A stretch of 64,000 nt of DNA. Source: Methylobacterium sp. E-065. Lineage in GTDB: Bacteria; Pseudomonadota; Alphaproteobacteria; Rhizobiales; Beijerinckiaceae. The notes beneath the pieces are model-generated. The model did not search any database. It saw nothing but the letters and a program-made list of their open reading frames with translations, and was not told where the DNA came from. The stretch spans positions 62,001 to 126,000 of the forward strand of contig NZ_JAKSYD010000149.1 in the NCBI RefSeq assembly GCF_022829605.1. Reading direction: 5' to 3'. Positions 9,667 through 20,143 of the stretch are shown here, piece by piece; the first letter of the stretch is position 1; each line of letters opens with the position of its first letter. Both the position numbers and the translations under genes were made by a program.

Positions 9667-10452
9667 ATGGGCGAGACCGGTGGAAATGCACCCGGACCGC
9701 GTGGACCGGCCCGGCCACTGCCGGCCGACGAGGCACCCTTCGACGCGATCGGGCTCGCCCGGAGCCTCCTGCGCGGCATCCGCTCCGGTGCTCTGGCGAC
9801 CCTGGATCCGGACGGCGCGCCCTTCGCCTCCCTGGTGACCATCGCCACCGATGTCGACGGCACGCCGCTGATGCTGCTCTCGCGGCTTTCGGCCCATACC
9901 CGCAACCTGCTCGCGAACCCGCGCTGCTCGCTGCTGTTTGCGCAGACCGGCAAAGGCGATCCCCTCGCGCATCCCCGGCTCACCGTGGTCGGGCGCGCCC
10001 AGCAGACCGGCGAGATGCGGGCGCGGGAGCGGTTCCTTGCCCGCCACCCCAAGGCGAAGCTCTACGCCGACTTTCCCGATTTCGGCTTCTTCGCCCTCGA
10101 TCCGGAGGCCGGCCACCTCAACGGCGGCTTCGCCAAGGCCGCGACGCTGACCCGCGACCAGCTGCTCCTCGACCTCTCCGGGGCCGAGGCCGTGGTGGCA
10201 GGCGAGCGCGGAGCGGTCGAGCACATGAACGCCGACCATGCGGACGCGCTCGCCCTCTACGCCGCCGGCAGCGGCGCCGAAGAAGGGCTGCCCTGGCGGC
10301 TGACCGGCCTCGATCCCGAGGGAATGGACCTGATGGCGGGCGACCGTACCGCCCGGGCGGTCTATCCTGAACGCATCGACGACATGGGCGCGCTGCGCAA
10401 GAGCCTCGTCGCCATGGCCGCGCGGGCGCGCACGACCGTTCCGGAGGCCTGA
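9667..10452 (+). CDS. HugZ-type pyridoxamine 5'-phosphate oxidase-like protein
   Basis: Cytosolic protein of 261 residues with a split FMN-binding barrel (about residues 30-150), typified by GALATLDPDGAPFASLVTIATD and LLSRLSAHTRNLLANPRCSLLF, followed by a C-terminal DUF2470-like domain (about 170-255) marked by VEHMNADHADALALYA. This pairing is the HugZ/HutZ arrangement, members of which bind or degrade heme; others are of unknown activity. The conserved HMNxDHxDA histidines are present. The ATG at 9667 is chosen because of the strong GGAGGAAC ribosome site 3 bases upstream of it; an upstream start would add 11 residues. A heme role is an inference from the family. Confidence 0.85.
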   Translation: MGETGGNAPGPRGPARPLPADEAPFDAIGLARSLLRGIRSGALATLDPDGAPFASLVTIATDVDGTPLMLLSRLSAHTRNLLANPRCSLLFAQTGKGDPLAHPRLTVVGRAQQTGEMRARERFLARHPKAKLYADFPDFGFFALDPEAGHLNGGFAKAATLTRDQLLLDLSGAEAVVAGERGAVEHMNADHADALALYAAGSGAEEGLPWRLTGLDPEGMDLMAGDRTARAVYPERIDDMGALRKSLVAMAARARTTVPEA

Positions 10453-10513
10453 CGCCGCAAGGACTTCACGCCAGGGCATGGCGAAACGTCGCTGAATGCC
10501 CCATATCGAGGCC

Positions 10514-10714
10514 ATGAGCGAGACCCAGACAGATACCTACCCCTTCAGCCTCGACGTGGAACCTGTCGGCGACAGCGGCTCCATGTACCAGTGGAGCATC
10601 CGCAAGCACGGCAAGCTGCATCAGCGCTCGGACCGGAAGCACCCGACCGAGGCCAAGGCGCGCACCCACGGCGAGGCCGAGATCGAACGCCTGATCCGCG
10701 ACCGCGGACGCTAA
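10514..10714 (+). CDS. Small conserved hypothetical protein
   Basis: Basic 66-residue protein without signal peptide or membrane segment. The core (PFSLDVEPVGDSGSMYQWSI followed by RKHGKLHQRSDRKHPTEAKA) looks like a small beta-rich domain with a C-terminal helix. I do not recognise a named family, but codon usage matches neighbours and a good terminator follows. The ATG at 10514 begins MSETQTDTY; an upstream ATG at 10496 would add 6 residues. It lies 61 bp behind the HugZ-like gene and may be cotranscribed. Confidence 0.65.
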   Translation: MSETQTDTYPFSLDVEPVGDSGSMYQWSIRKHGKLHQRSDRKHPTEAKARTHGEAEIERLIRDRGR

Positions 10715-10751
10715 GACGTTCGCCGCGGCGCAGGTAACTCTTCGACAGCTC

Positions 10752-10790
10752 GGGCGGGGGCCGGATTGAGCCGGCCCCCGCCCTTCTGCT
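10752..10790 (+). terminator. Rho-independent terminator before lepA
   Basis: Perfect 13-bp GC stem (10752-10764 with 10771-10783), 6-base loop and a following T-rich tail TTCTGCTT. It closes the HugZ-like/small-protein unit. Confidence 0.8.
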
Positions 10791-10932
10791 TGTCCGGCGA
10801 CAGGATGGCGCGCCGGCCGCGGCTGCGCTTGGCGCCTTCCCGTAGCACTGCTATCTCGCGCGGGAGCCGCTCTTTCCGAACACGCCCCGACATCAGACGG
10901 TGCGCGTCTTCGCGCGCCCGAACGGAATGCCG

Positions 10933-12735
<1,803 letters not shown>

Positions 12736-12742
12736 TCAACAT

Positions 12743-12832
12743 CGTCGCTGCGAGCGGCGTGAAGCAATCCAACTTCGCGACGCTTGTCGACGGCCCGCTG
12801 CCCCGGGTTGCTTCGCTGCGCTCGCAATGACG
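12743..12832. repeat. Dispersed palindromic repeat after lepA
   Basis: Imperfect inverted repeat with long arms at about 12743-12770 and 12805-12832. The arms carry the GAAGCAATCC / GGTTGCTTCGCTGCGC and TCGCAATGACG words that are widespread intergenic repeats in alphaproteobacteria. It probably folds as a hairpin at the RNA level between lepA and the convergent cytochrome gene and may terminate both. Confidence 0.75.
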
Positions 12833-12842
12833 GCGATGGCGC

Positions 12843-13160
12843 TTATCCCGGCGGCAGCACGTCGATCTGGATACCCGAGTAATACGCCGCCAGATTGGCG
12901 ATATCGGCGTCCGACAGTTCCTTCGCGACCACGTTCATGATCTCGTTCTGCCGCTTGCCGTCGCGGTACTCGGTGAGCGCCTTCACCAGATAGGGCTCGA
13001 CCTGCCCGGCGAGGTTCGGCGCCTCCGGTAGCTTCGAGAGACCGTCCATCCCATGGCAGGTCTGGCAGGCGGTCGCGTGCTTCTTGCCGAGCGCCGCATC
13101 GCCGGCTTGGGCCGTGAGTGGGACGAGGGTAGCGGCGAGGACAAGCAGCGGACGGATCAT
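12843..13160 (-). CDS. Class I c-type cytochrome, periplasmic
   Basis: Small exported monoheme cytochrome of 105 residues. A signal peptide of about 19 residues (MIRPLLVLAATLVPLTAQA) precedes a heme-binding CQTCH (Cys32, Cys35, His36). The sixth ligand is probably a Met in the segment EIMNVVAKELSDADI. It lies about 220 bp downstream of a sorbosone-dehydrogenase-type enzyme on the same strand and could be its electron acceptor. The ATG at 13160 is chosen because the signal peptide begins there; further upstream the frame runs through a repeat and has no homology. Confidence 0.9.
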   Translation of the reverse strand: MIRPLLVLAATLVPLTAQAGDAALGKKHATACQTCHGMDGLSKLPEAPNLAGQVEPYLVKALTEYRDGKRQNEIMNVVAKELSDADIANLAAYYSGIQIDVLPPG

Positions 13161-13225
13161 CGGGCGAACTCGAACTTTTGAAGCGGCCAATACAAGCCCA
13201 ATCGCCTCCGGGTGAAGCGCGGGTC

Positions 13226-13319
13226 CCCTCTCCCTTGCGGGAGAGGGACAGGGTGAGGGTCGAGAACTTTGTGGAGAGCTCGCATCCCTCACCCCAACCC
13301 TCTCCCGAACGGGAGAGGG
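13226..13319. repeat. Compound palindromic repeat (two hairpins in mirror arrangement)
   Basis: Two hairpins with identical 9-bp stems (CCCTCTCCC / GGGAGAGGG) at 13226-13247 and 13298-13319, with tetraloops TTGC and GAAC. Between them GGGTGAGGG (13251-13259) mirrors CCCTCACCC (13286-13294), so the whole element is also a large inverted repeat. This is the REP/BIME-like type common in GC-rich proteobacteria. It sits between the sugar dehydrogenase and cytochrome c genes. Confidence 0.85.
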
Positions 13320-13346
13320 AGCGCGTCGCGCTTGCTCGCAACGGCA

Positions 13347-13369
13347 GCGCCTCCCTTGCAGGGAGGCGC
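13347..13369 (-). terminator. Hairpin after the sugar dehydrogenase gene
   Basis: 9-bp stem (GCGCCTCCC / GGGAGGCGC) with a 5-base loop, about 15 bases past the minus-strand stop codon. The T-run lies before rather than after the stem, so termination would not be classical; it may instead be part of the neighbouring repeat cluster. Confidence 0.45.
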
Positions 13370-13383
13370 CAAGTCGCAAAAAA

Positions 13384-14652
13384 CTACTTCTCGTACGAGA
13401 TCCGGTAGATCGCCCCGGCGGAATCGTCCGAGACCAGCAGCGAGCCGTCGAGCATCACCGCCACGTCCACCGGACGGCCGAGATACTCGCCGTCGCCGGT
13501 GAGCCAGCCCTCCGCGAAGGGCTTGACCGACTCGACCTTGCCGTCGGCCCCGAGCTTGGCGAACATCACCCGGGCGCCCACTGGCTCGGTGCGGTTCCAC
13601 GAGCCGTGCTCGGCGATGAAGATCCCGCCCTTGTAGGCCGCCGGGAACTGCTTGCCGTTGTAGAAGGTCAGGCCGAGATCCGCCGCGTGCGGCGGCAACT
13701 CGGCCATCGGGGCGACCGCGTCGGCCGGCGGAGTTTGGTCCTTGTACTCGACCGTGCGCACCGCGCCGCCGCCGAACCACGGGAAGCCGAACGTCTCGCC
13801 CGCCTTGGTGGCGTGGTTCAATTCGCCCGGCGGCTTGTCGTCGCCCATGCCATCGACCTGGTTGTCGGTGAACCAGAGCGACTTGTCGGCGGCGAAATCG
13901 ATCCCGACCGAATTGCGGATCCCGGTGGCGTAGACCTCGCGGTTCTTGCCATCGGCATCCATGCGGATGATGCCGCCGATCCCCACTTTCCGGTACAGGT
14001 CCAGCTTCTCGGCCGGGGGCACGTTGTAGGGCTGTCCGAGCGCGATGTAGGTCTTGCCGTCGGCGCCGACCCGGCAGACGCGGGCGGTGTGGTTGAAGCT
14101 TTCTTCCGAGGTCGGGATCAACTCGCCCTGCTTCACGAGCACGCCGGCCGCCACGTCGGGATTTTCATAGAAAAACTCGGCGGCCGGGAAGGCCAGGACG
14201 CGGTTCTGCTCCACCACGGTGAGTACGCCGTCCTTCGAGAAGCAGACGCCGTTCGGGATCTTGAAGTCGATGCCCGGCGCAAAGGCGCGGACCTCGTCGG
14301 CGACCCGGTCCTTGTCGCGGTCGGTGACGGTGTAGACCTTGTTCTTGCGCGTGCCGACGAACAGCACGCCGGCATTGGGGCCGACCGCGATCGAGCGCGC
14401 ATCCGGCACCACCGCGTAGAGGTCGATCTTGAAGCCCTCGGGCAGCTTGACCTTCGCGAGGTTCTTGCGGATCGCGTCGGCGCGCCGGCCGGTCTGCGGA
14501 ATCTCGGGGGCGGGCTGCGTGTCCGTGCTGTGGAAGCCTTCGAGCTTCTGCAGGTCGTCGGTCTTGGCCTTCGTCTCGGCGGGCGCGGCGCCCTGCCCGA
14601 GGGCCGGCGCGGCGACACCGGCCAGCAGCGCGGCGATGATCAATGATCGCAT
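13384..14652 (-). CDS. PQQ-type sugar dehydrogenase (L-sorbosone dehydrogenase family)
   Basis: Exported six-bladed beta-propeller protein of 422 residues. A signal peptide (about 1-19, ending ALGQ) directs it to the periplasm. The propeller strands include VLFVGTRKNKVYTVTDRDKD, GIDFKIPNGVCFSKDGVLTVVEQNRVLAF, GIRNSVGIDF, LWFTDNQVDGMGDDKPPGELN and FIAEHGSWNRTEPVGARV. The His and Arg in the last segment are typical of the soluble PQQ glucose/aldose and sorbosone dehydrogenase family. It presumably oxidises a sugar or aldehyde and passes electrons to a cytochrome such as the one encoded just downstream. Substrate and cofactor are inferred from family. Confidence 0.85.
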   Translation of the reverse strand: MRSLIIAALLAGVAAPALGQGAAPAETKAKTDDLQKLEGFHSTDTQPAPEIPQTGRRADAIRKNLAKVKLPEGFKIDLYAVVPDARSIAVGPNAGVLFVGTRKNKVYTVTDRDKDRVADEVRAFAPGIDFKIPNGVCFSKDGVLTVVEQNRVLAFPAAEFFYENPDVAAGVLVKQGELIPTSEESFNHTARVCRVGADGKTYIALGQPYNVPPAEKLDLYRKVGIGGIIRMDADGKNREVYATGIRNSVGIDFAADKSLWFTDNQVDGMGDDKPPGELNHATKAGETFGFPWFGGGAVRTVEYKDQTPPADAVAPMAELPPHAADLGLTFYNGKQFPAAYKGGIFIAEHGSWNRTEPVGARVMFAKLGADGKVESVKPFAEGWLTGDGEYLGRPVDVAVMLDGSLLVSDDSAGAIYRISYEK

Positions 14653-14765
14653 CGTGACGTATCCTCCCGGCCGCCCTGGTGTCGGGCATGTCCGGGTGGC
14701 AACGATAGAGCCGCGACTTCGAGGGACAAGCCGCGCCGGTGACGCGGCCCGAACCCTGTCGCCGA

Positions 14766-16268
14766 TCAGGCGACCTTGCGCGGCACCAGCCGCTCGCTGC
14801 CCAGAGCCGCCTCGGCCCCTGACAGGCCGGCCTCCGTGTACTCGGCATCCTCGTTGACCCGCCAGACATCGTGTCGGCGCTGACCGCAGAGGATGTTCTC
14901 CACGGTGAGCATCGCGGTCATCATCGCGTGGTCCTGGTTGTTGTACTTGTGCATGCCGTTGCGGCCGACGAGGTGCAGGGTCGGGAAATCCCGCTCCAGC
15001 TCGCGGCGTACCGTGGCGACGTGGCCGGCATACTCCTCATCGTAGACGGGATAGGCCTTGGCCTGCCGGACCACGCAGGCATCCACGACCTCGGCGGGGT
15101 CGATCAGACCGATCTGCCCGATCTCGCGCTTGGCGAGCGCGACGAGTTCATCGTCCGAGGCGCTCCACAGCCCGTCGCCCTCGAAGCAGAAATATTCGAG
15201 GCCGAGGCAGGTATGGTCCGCGTCCGGCACCATCTCGGGGGACCACGAGCGGAAGTTCTGCACTCGCCCGACCTGCACCGATGGATCATGAATGTAGATC
15301 CAGTTGTCGGGGAAATTCTTCTGCGACTTCGCGATGAGAGCGACGGTGAGGAAGTCGCGATACTGCAGCGACCGGGCATTGAAGGTGCTCAGCGGGCGCG
15401 GCCGGATCGAATCCACCAGCTCGCGGACTGGAGCCGAGGAGACCACGTTGCGAGCCGTGAAAGTCTCGCGGCTGCCATCGGCGCGACGGGCCGCCACGGT
15501 CCAGATGCCGGTTCCGGCGTCGAAGCTGAGGGAATCGACGCCGCGGTCGAGCAGCACCTTCCCGCCCTGCCCCCGGATCTTGGCGGCGGCCGCCTCCCAC
15601 ATCATGCCGGGGCCGCGCCGCGGGTAGCGGAACGATTCGATCAGCGTCTTGATCACCGGGGCGCCCGCACGAGCCCGTTTGCGCAGGCCGAGCGAGCGCT
15701 TGATCCCGTCGCGGATTGCCGAGCCGAGGTCGAGCCCCTTGATGCGCTGCGCCGCCCAATCAGCCGAGATTGCATCGCACGACATGCCCCACACCTTCTC
15801 GGTGTAGGTCTTGAAGAAGATCGAGAACAGCCGCTCGCCGAACTGATTGCGGACCCAGGCGTGGAACGTCTTCGGCTCCCGCACCGGCCGCAGGCGGGCG
15901 TAGAAGTACGACGCCATGCAGGCCGCGCTGGTGAGCAGACCGAGATTCCGCAGCGCCTCGAAGGCCTTGAGCGGATACGCGTAGTAGCGGCCGCGGTAAT
16001 AGATCCGCGACAGGCGCGGGCGCTCGATGAAGTCGTTCGGCAGGATCTCATCCCAGAGATCGACCACCGCCTGGGATTTCGAGAAGAACCGGTGCCCGCC
16101 GATATCGAACAGGTAACCGTTGTGGGAGACCGTGCGCGAGATCCCGCCGACCTGGGCCGGATCGCGCTCCAGAACCGTGACGGACCGGCCCTGCTTCGAC
16201 AGCAGGTAGGCGGCGGTGAGGCCCGCGGGCCCCGCGCCGATCACCAGCGTCTCGGTGTGGTGGCTCAT
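14766..16268 (-). CDS. NAD(P)/FAD-dependent amine-oxidase-like oxidoreductase
   Basis: Flavoprotein of 500 residues with an N-terminal dinucleotide-binding motif GAGPAGLTAAYLL (from residue 11), an ERD acidic end of strand beta 2, and the GGISRTV/DIGGHRFFSKS signatures of the protoporphyrinogen-oxidase / UDP-galactopyranose-mutase-like group. A hydrophobic middle region (LRNLGLLTSAACMASYFYARL) may sit on the membrane. C-terminal sequence GRNGMHKYNNQDHAMMTA is a conserved FAD-contacting segment of this group. Members often act on polyprenyl-linked sugars or in cell-envelope pathways; the substrate is unknown. The next gene, divergent, encodes a GT-C-like membrane protein, consistent with an envelope role. 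Confidence 0.8.
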   Translation of the reverse strand: MSHHTETLVIGAGPAGLTAAYLLSKQGRSVTVLERDPAQVGGISRTVSHNGYLFDIGGHRFFSKSQAVVDLWDEILPNDFIERPRLSRIYYRGRYYAYPLKAFEALRNLGLLTSAACMASYFYARLRPVREPKTFHAWVRNQFGERLFSIFFKTYTEKVWGMSCDAISADWAAQRIKGLDLGSAIRDGIKRSLGLRKRARAGAPVIKTLIESFRYPRRGPGMMWEAAAAKIRGQGGKVLLDRGVDSLSFDAGTGIWTVAARRADGSRETFTARNVVSSAPVRELVDSIRPRPLSTFNARSLQYRDFLTVALIAKSQKNFPDNWIYIHDPSVQVGRVQNFRSWSPEMVPDADHTCLGLEYFCFEGDGLWSASDDELVALAKREIGQIGLIDPAEVVDACVVRQAKAYPVYDEEYAGHVATVRRELERDFPTLHLVGRNGMHKYNNQDHAMMTAMLTVENILCGQRRHDVWRVNEDAEYTEAGLSGAEAALGSERLVPRKVA

Positions 16269-16537
16269 CCCGTGCTCCGGCGATTCTTGGGTCGCACGAC
16301 GCGCGCAGCGCCGACCTGCCGCGAGGATGCGGAGCCATGGTTAAGGAATCGCTGGCGGTCCAGGCGTGACGTGCCGGCGAATGCCAGTCTCCGGCGCGAA
16401 AAGTGCTCGTCACCGGACAATCCCAGGCGTCTCGAAGGCGTTGAAGGCAGCGGAAATAACCGGTCTTGACCGATCGTTAAGCCTGTCGGCGCAACCTCGC
16501 TGCCGAGGGCCTCGGCTGCCCGTCTCAGTGACAGACC
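16269..16537. other. Divergent intergenic region
   Basis: 269 bp between the FAD oxidoreductase and the membrane protein gene. It should hold both promoters; I see no operator palindrome, terminator or small gene in it. Confidence 0.5.
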
Positions 16538-18451
16538 ATGCCTGCTCCGGCGCTGCCGACTGCCCGACCGCACGTCCGGGTCGCGCCCCGTAGCGTCCTG
16601 TGGATGCTGGCTGGACTGTGCCTCGCCACATTGGTGCCGCCCGCCGACCTGTGGGCCACGATCCATCACCTGCGCGTGCCGGATACCGACGACGCCATGC
16701 GCCTTGTAGAGGTGCGTGACCTCCTCGCCGGCCAGGGCTGGTACGATAATCTTCAGTACCGCTTCCTCGCCCCCGCGGGCGTTCCGAGCCACTGGTCGCG
16801 GCTGGTGGATGCGCCGATCGCGGGGTTGATCCTGATCCTGACGCCCGTGGCCGGCCGGGGCCTCGCAGAGGGTCTGGCCGCCGTCCTGTGGCCGCTGCTG
16901 CTGTTCGGGCTGTATTGCGGGGTTCTGTATCGCGGTGCGCGGGCGAATTTCGGCCGGCACGCGGCGATCCTCGCGCTCATCGCGGCGACGCAGACCCTCG
17001 GCGTGACCCTCCAGTTCGCGGTGGGGCGGGTCGACCACCACAACGTCCAGATCATCGCGATCGTCGGCCTCGCCCTGTGCATGATCCGGGGCGGCTTGCG
17101 GAGCGGCCTGATCGGCGGCGCGTTGGCGGCGCTGTCGCTGGCGGTCGGGCTGGAGGGGCTGCCGTCCATCGCCGTGGCGGCCCTGTTCCTCGTTGGGGAT
17201 TGGTGCCTGCGCGGTCGCCCTGCGCGCCCGCTCCTGGCCGGCTTCGGCCTCGGGCTCGGCGTCGCCGCGCCGGCGCTGTTCGCCGCGCAGACGGCGCCCG
17301 GGCTTTGGACCGCCACACGCTGCGACGCGCTCTCGCCACCCTGGCTGTGGCTCACCCTCGGTGGCCTGCTCCTGGCCCTCTGCGCCACTGCAGCTGGTGA
17401 TCGGCTCGCGTCGATCCGGGCACGCAGCGCCGTCGCCGGCCTCTGCGGCGCGATCCTGCTCGCCGGCTTCGCCCTCGCCTTCCCGATCTGCCTGGGCGGA
17501 CCGTTCCCCGACATGCCACCCCTCGTGCGGGATCACTGGCTGCTCACGGTGAACGAGATGGCCTCGCTGCCGAAATTCATCGCCCGGGGGCAGTGGGAAG
17601 CCCTAATGTTCTATCCGGTGGTGGTACTCGCCACAGCCGCCGCGACCTGGATGGCCTGGCGCGGACCGCAGCGGCGGGCCTGGGCGGTCATGGCTCTGTT
17701 CCTGTGGCCCGGCCTGATCCTCGGCTTATTCCAGTTCCGTGGCCTCTACATCGTCTCCGGCTTCGTGCCGCTGGTGGCGGGGGCCATTCTGACTCGAGCG
17801 CTTTCCGCCGGAGTGGACGTCGATTCGGGGGGGAGCGCACCACGAAAAAGGTCCGGAGCCGTCCTCGATGGCAACGGGCACGGCTCGAGCGCGCTCCGGG
17901 ATGCTATTGGCCCCCGAAACAGCCTGCCCCGATGGGGCATGGCGATCTTAGGCGGCGGCCTCATCAGCACGGTCTGGATGGCGCCCGCCGTTCTCGCCGA
18001 GGCGCTGGTCCCCGCTGCGCGGACGGCGCCGGATCCCGCCGGCGCGGGTGCCTGCCGCAGCGAGGAGGCGGTGGCGCCTCTCAAAACCTTGCCGCCCGGC
18101 ACCGTCCTGGCTCCGATCCTCCTCGGGCCCGCGATCCTGCTGCACACGCCGCACCGGATCGTGGCGGCGCCGTATCACCGGGCCATTCCGGGTCTCGCCG
18201 CGGCCATCGAGGGGCTCGGGGGCACAGAGGCGGATCTGGATCGGGTGCTGACGGATTTCAGGGTCGACTACCTCGTCGCCTGCCCGGCCCGACCGGCCGA
18301 GGATCTTCAGGCCGAGACGGCCGTCGCCACACGGCTTACCCAGGGCACGGCGCATTCCGATAGGCTGGTGCCGCTCAGCCTGCCCGGCCCCCTTAAGGTG
18401 TGGCGGGTGACGCCTGCCCCCCTCAGAGCAGGCGGCGGTCCAGCCGGATGA
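16538..18451 (+). CDS. Polytopic membrane protein, GT-C glycosyltransferase-like
   Basis: Inner-membrane protein of 637 residues with about ten membrane helices spread over residues 20-490 and a C-terminal extracytoplasmic region. The first loop has the acidic pair in RVPDTDDAMRLVEVRDLLAGQGWYD, which matches the catalytic-loop position of GT-C (STT3/PMT-like) transferases using polyprenyl-linked sugars; the following VPSHWSRLVDAP is conserved in the alphaproteobacterial family. Activity is not established. Residues about 420-450 are a hydrophilic Gly/Ser-rich loop encoded by a dispersed repeat (see the repeat entry), absent from the membrane core. The 3' end overlaps the convergent moeA gene by 29 bp. 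Confidence 0.75.
   Translation: MPAPALPTARPHVRVAPRSVLWMLAGLCLATLVPPADLWATIHHLRVPDTDDAMRLVEVRDLLAGQGWYDNLQYRFLAPAGVPSHWSRLVDAPIAGLILILTPVAGRGLAEGLAAVLWPLLLFGLYCGVLYRGARANFGRHAAILALIAATQTLGVTLQFAVGRVDHHNVQIIAIVGLALCMIRGGLRSGLIGGALAALSLAVGLEGLPSIAVAALFLVGDWCLRGRPARPLLAGFGLGLGVAAPALFAAQTAPGLWTATRCDALSPPWLWLTLGGLLLALCATAAGDRLASIRARSAVAGLCGAILLAGFALAFPICLGGPFPDMPPLVRDHWLLTVNEMASLPKFIARGQWEALMFYPVVVLATAAATWMAWRGPQRRAWAVMALFLWPGLILGLFQFRGLYIVSGFVPLVAGAILTRALSAGVDVDSGGSAPRKRSGAVLDGNGHGSSALRDAIGPRNSLPRWGMAILGGGLISTVWMAPAVLAEALVPAARTAPDPAGAGACRSEEAVAPLKTLPPGTVLAPILLGPAILLHTPHRIVAAPYHRAIPGLAAAIEGLGGTEADLDRVLTDFRVDYLVACPARPAEDLQAETAVATRLTQGTAHSDRLVPLSLPGPLKVWRVTPAPLRAGGGPAG
17796..17886 (+). repeat. Dispersed repeat copy embedded in a coding sequence
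   Basis: About 91 bp inside the GT-C-like gene align along their whole length with the intergenic element at 28345-28442: GCGCT-TCCGCCG, GGAC, TTCGG, GAGCGC, AAAGG, GAGCCGT-CTCGAT, GCAACG and GGGCACGGCTC occur in the same order and spacing. The frame stays open through it, adding about 30 residues. Confidence 0.75.
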
Positions 18452-19652
18452 TCCGGCCGGGATCACCGGCCCGGGCGGCGGGCTCATGCGGCGCGCGGAT
18501 TAGCAACGCCTCGGCTTGGCCCAGGACCGCCAGCATCGAGGAATCCTGGCGCTGCTCGGGTGTTGCTACAGGCAGCTGACCCGGCTCGATGGCGAGGCGC
18601 GCGCGCATGTAGTCGGCCCGTCCATCGTTGGCCGCGAGGTCGCGACCGAGCAAAGCCGGCTCGCTGCGATCCGCACCGGCCTGAGGATCACCCTGGAGCG
18701 CGCGGATCGCCGGCACCACGAACAGCAGCCCGCAGACGATGGACGAAACCGGGTTTCCCGGCAGCCCGATTACCAGCATGTCGCCGAGGCGGCCGTGCAT
18801 CAGCGGCTTGCCGGGCCGGAGCGCCACCCGCCAGAAGCCGAGTTCCAGGCCCTCCCGAGCCAGCGCGGCCTGGACGAGATCGTGGTCGCCGACCGATGCG
18901 CCGCCGAGCGTCACCAGCAGATCGGCCCGGGCCTCGCGGGCACGCCGGAAGGCGTCCGCCAGGGCCGCGTGATCGTCCGCAGCGATACCGAGATCGATGA
19001 TCTCCGCCCCCGCCTCGGCGGCCAGCGCCCCGAGGGCGAGACTGTTCGACGCGACGATCTGATCCCAGGCCGGAATCGCGCCGGGCTCGACCAGTTCGTC
19101 CCCTGTGGCCAGGATCGCCACCCGGGGGCGGCGCCGGACCGGCAGTTCCGGATGGCCGGCCGCCGCCGCCAAGGCGAGGCGTCGCGCATCCAGGGTCAGG
19201 CCGGCCGTCAGCAGCGTGTCTCCGGCCGTGAAATCGAGCCCGGCGCGGCGAATGAACCGCCTAGGCTCCACCGGCTCGACCACCCGCACGGTCGCGCCGT
19301 TGGCCTGCGCATCCTCCTGGATCAGAATCGCGTCCGCGCCGTCCGGCACCGGTGCCCCGGTGAAGATCCGCACCGCCTCGCCGGGACCGATGCCGCCCGA
19401 GAATCCGTGGCCGGCCGCGCTGGTCCCGATCAGGCGCAGGGTCGCCCCCGCGACGTCGGCGTCGGCGCTCCGGACCGCGTAGCCGTCCATGGCGGAGGCC
19501 GGAAACGGCGGCTGCGTGCGGGTGGCGGCGATGTCGGCGGCCAGCGTCCGCCCGGCAGCCTGAGCCAGCGGCACGGTCTCGGCCTCGACCGACCCCGTGA
19601 CGCTCGCCAGAACCCGCGCCAGCGCTTCGGCGACCGGTATCAGGCCGCTCAT
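18423..19652 (-). CDS. moeA: Molybdopterin molybdenumtransferase MoeA
   Basis: Cytosolic enzyme of 409 residues that inserts molybdate into adenylated molybdopterin in the last step of molybdenum-cofactor synthesis. Visible family marks are the N-terminal [30 protein letters not shown] region, [29 protein letters not shown], and the substrate-binding [10 protein letters not shown] and GLPGNPVSS motifs. The start is the ATG at 19652, which overlaps the moaC stop by 4 bp; a longer in-frame reading upstream is the shadow of moaC. It is the last gene of the ppiD-trp-moa unit. lexA, which often follows moeA in related genomes, is not here. Confidence 0.95.
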   Translation of the reverse strand: MSGLIPVAEALARVLASVTGSVEAETVPLAQAAGRTLAADIAATRTQPPFPASAMDGYAVRSADADVAGATLRLIGTSAAGHGFSGGIGPGEAVRIFTGAPVPDGADAILIQEDAQANGATVRVVEPVEPRRFIRRAGLDFTAGDTLLTAGLTLDARRLALAAAAGHPELPVRRRPRVAILATGDELVEPGAIPAWDQIVASNSLALGALAAEAGAEIIDLGIAADDHAALADAFRRAREARADLLVTLGGASVGDHDLVQAALAREGLELGFWRVALRPGKPLMHGRLGDMLVIGLPGNPVSSIVCGLLFVVPAIRALQGDPQAGADRSEPALLGRDLAANDGRADYMRARLAIEPGQLPVATPEQRQDSSMLAVLGQAEALLIRAPHEPAARAGDPGRIIRLDRRLL

Positions 19653-20140
19653 GAAGCGGGCGCCCGGTAGGCGCCGGAGCGGCCGCCATCCTTCGCGGTC
19701 AGCCGGATGCCCTCGATCCGCATGCCGCGATCGACCGCCTTCACCATGTCGTAGACCGTCAGGCACGCCACCGACACCGCAGTCAGCGCCTCCATCTCGA
19801 CACCGGTCGGTCCCTGCACCCGCACCTCGGCGGCGATACGCAGACCCGGCAACGCGTCGTCGGGCTCGATCTCGACCCGAACCTTGGACAGGAGCAGCGG
19901 GTGGCATAGGGGGATCAGCTCGTGGGTGCGCTTGGCCGCCATGATGCCGGCGAGCCGCGCGGTGCCGATCACATCGCCCTTCTTGGCATCCCCCTCGCGG
20001 ATCAGCGCCAGGGTCTTGGGCTCCATCACGATGGTGCCCTCCGCCCGGGCAGTGCGATCGGTGGCGGGCTTGTCGGTGACGTCGACCATATTGGCCGCGC
20101 CGCTGGTATCGAGATGGGTGAGCGTCGTGCCGGGCTCCAT
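19649..20140 (-). CDS. moaC: Cyclic pyranopterin monophosphate synthase MoaC
   Basis: Protein of 163 residues that converts the MoaA product 3',8-cyclo-GTP into cyclic pyranopterin monophosphate, the first stable intermediate of molybdopterin. The conserved MVDVTDK start, the [13 protein letters not shown] motif and the [23 protein letters not shown](V)K block with active-site Lys and Asp are intact. The stop of trpC is 3 bp upstream, and the moaC stop overlaps the moeA start. Confidence 0.97.
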   Translation of the reverse strand: MEPGTTLTHLDTSGAANMVDVTDKPATDRTARAEGTIVMEPKTLALIREGDAKKGDVIGTARLAGIMAAKRTHELIPLCHPLLLSKVRVEIEPDDALPGLRIAAEVRVQGPTGVEMEALTAVSVACLTVYDMVKAVDRGMRIEGIRLTAKDGGRSGAYRAPAS

Positions 20141-20143
20141 GGT

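Noticed and set aside
13161..13379. Extension of the cytochrome c gene upstream by 73 codons
   Set aside because: The extension runs through a palindromic repeat and would bury the signal peptide inside the protein.
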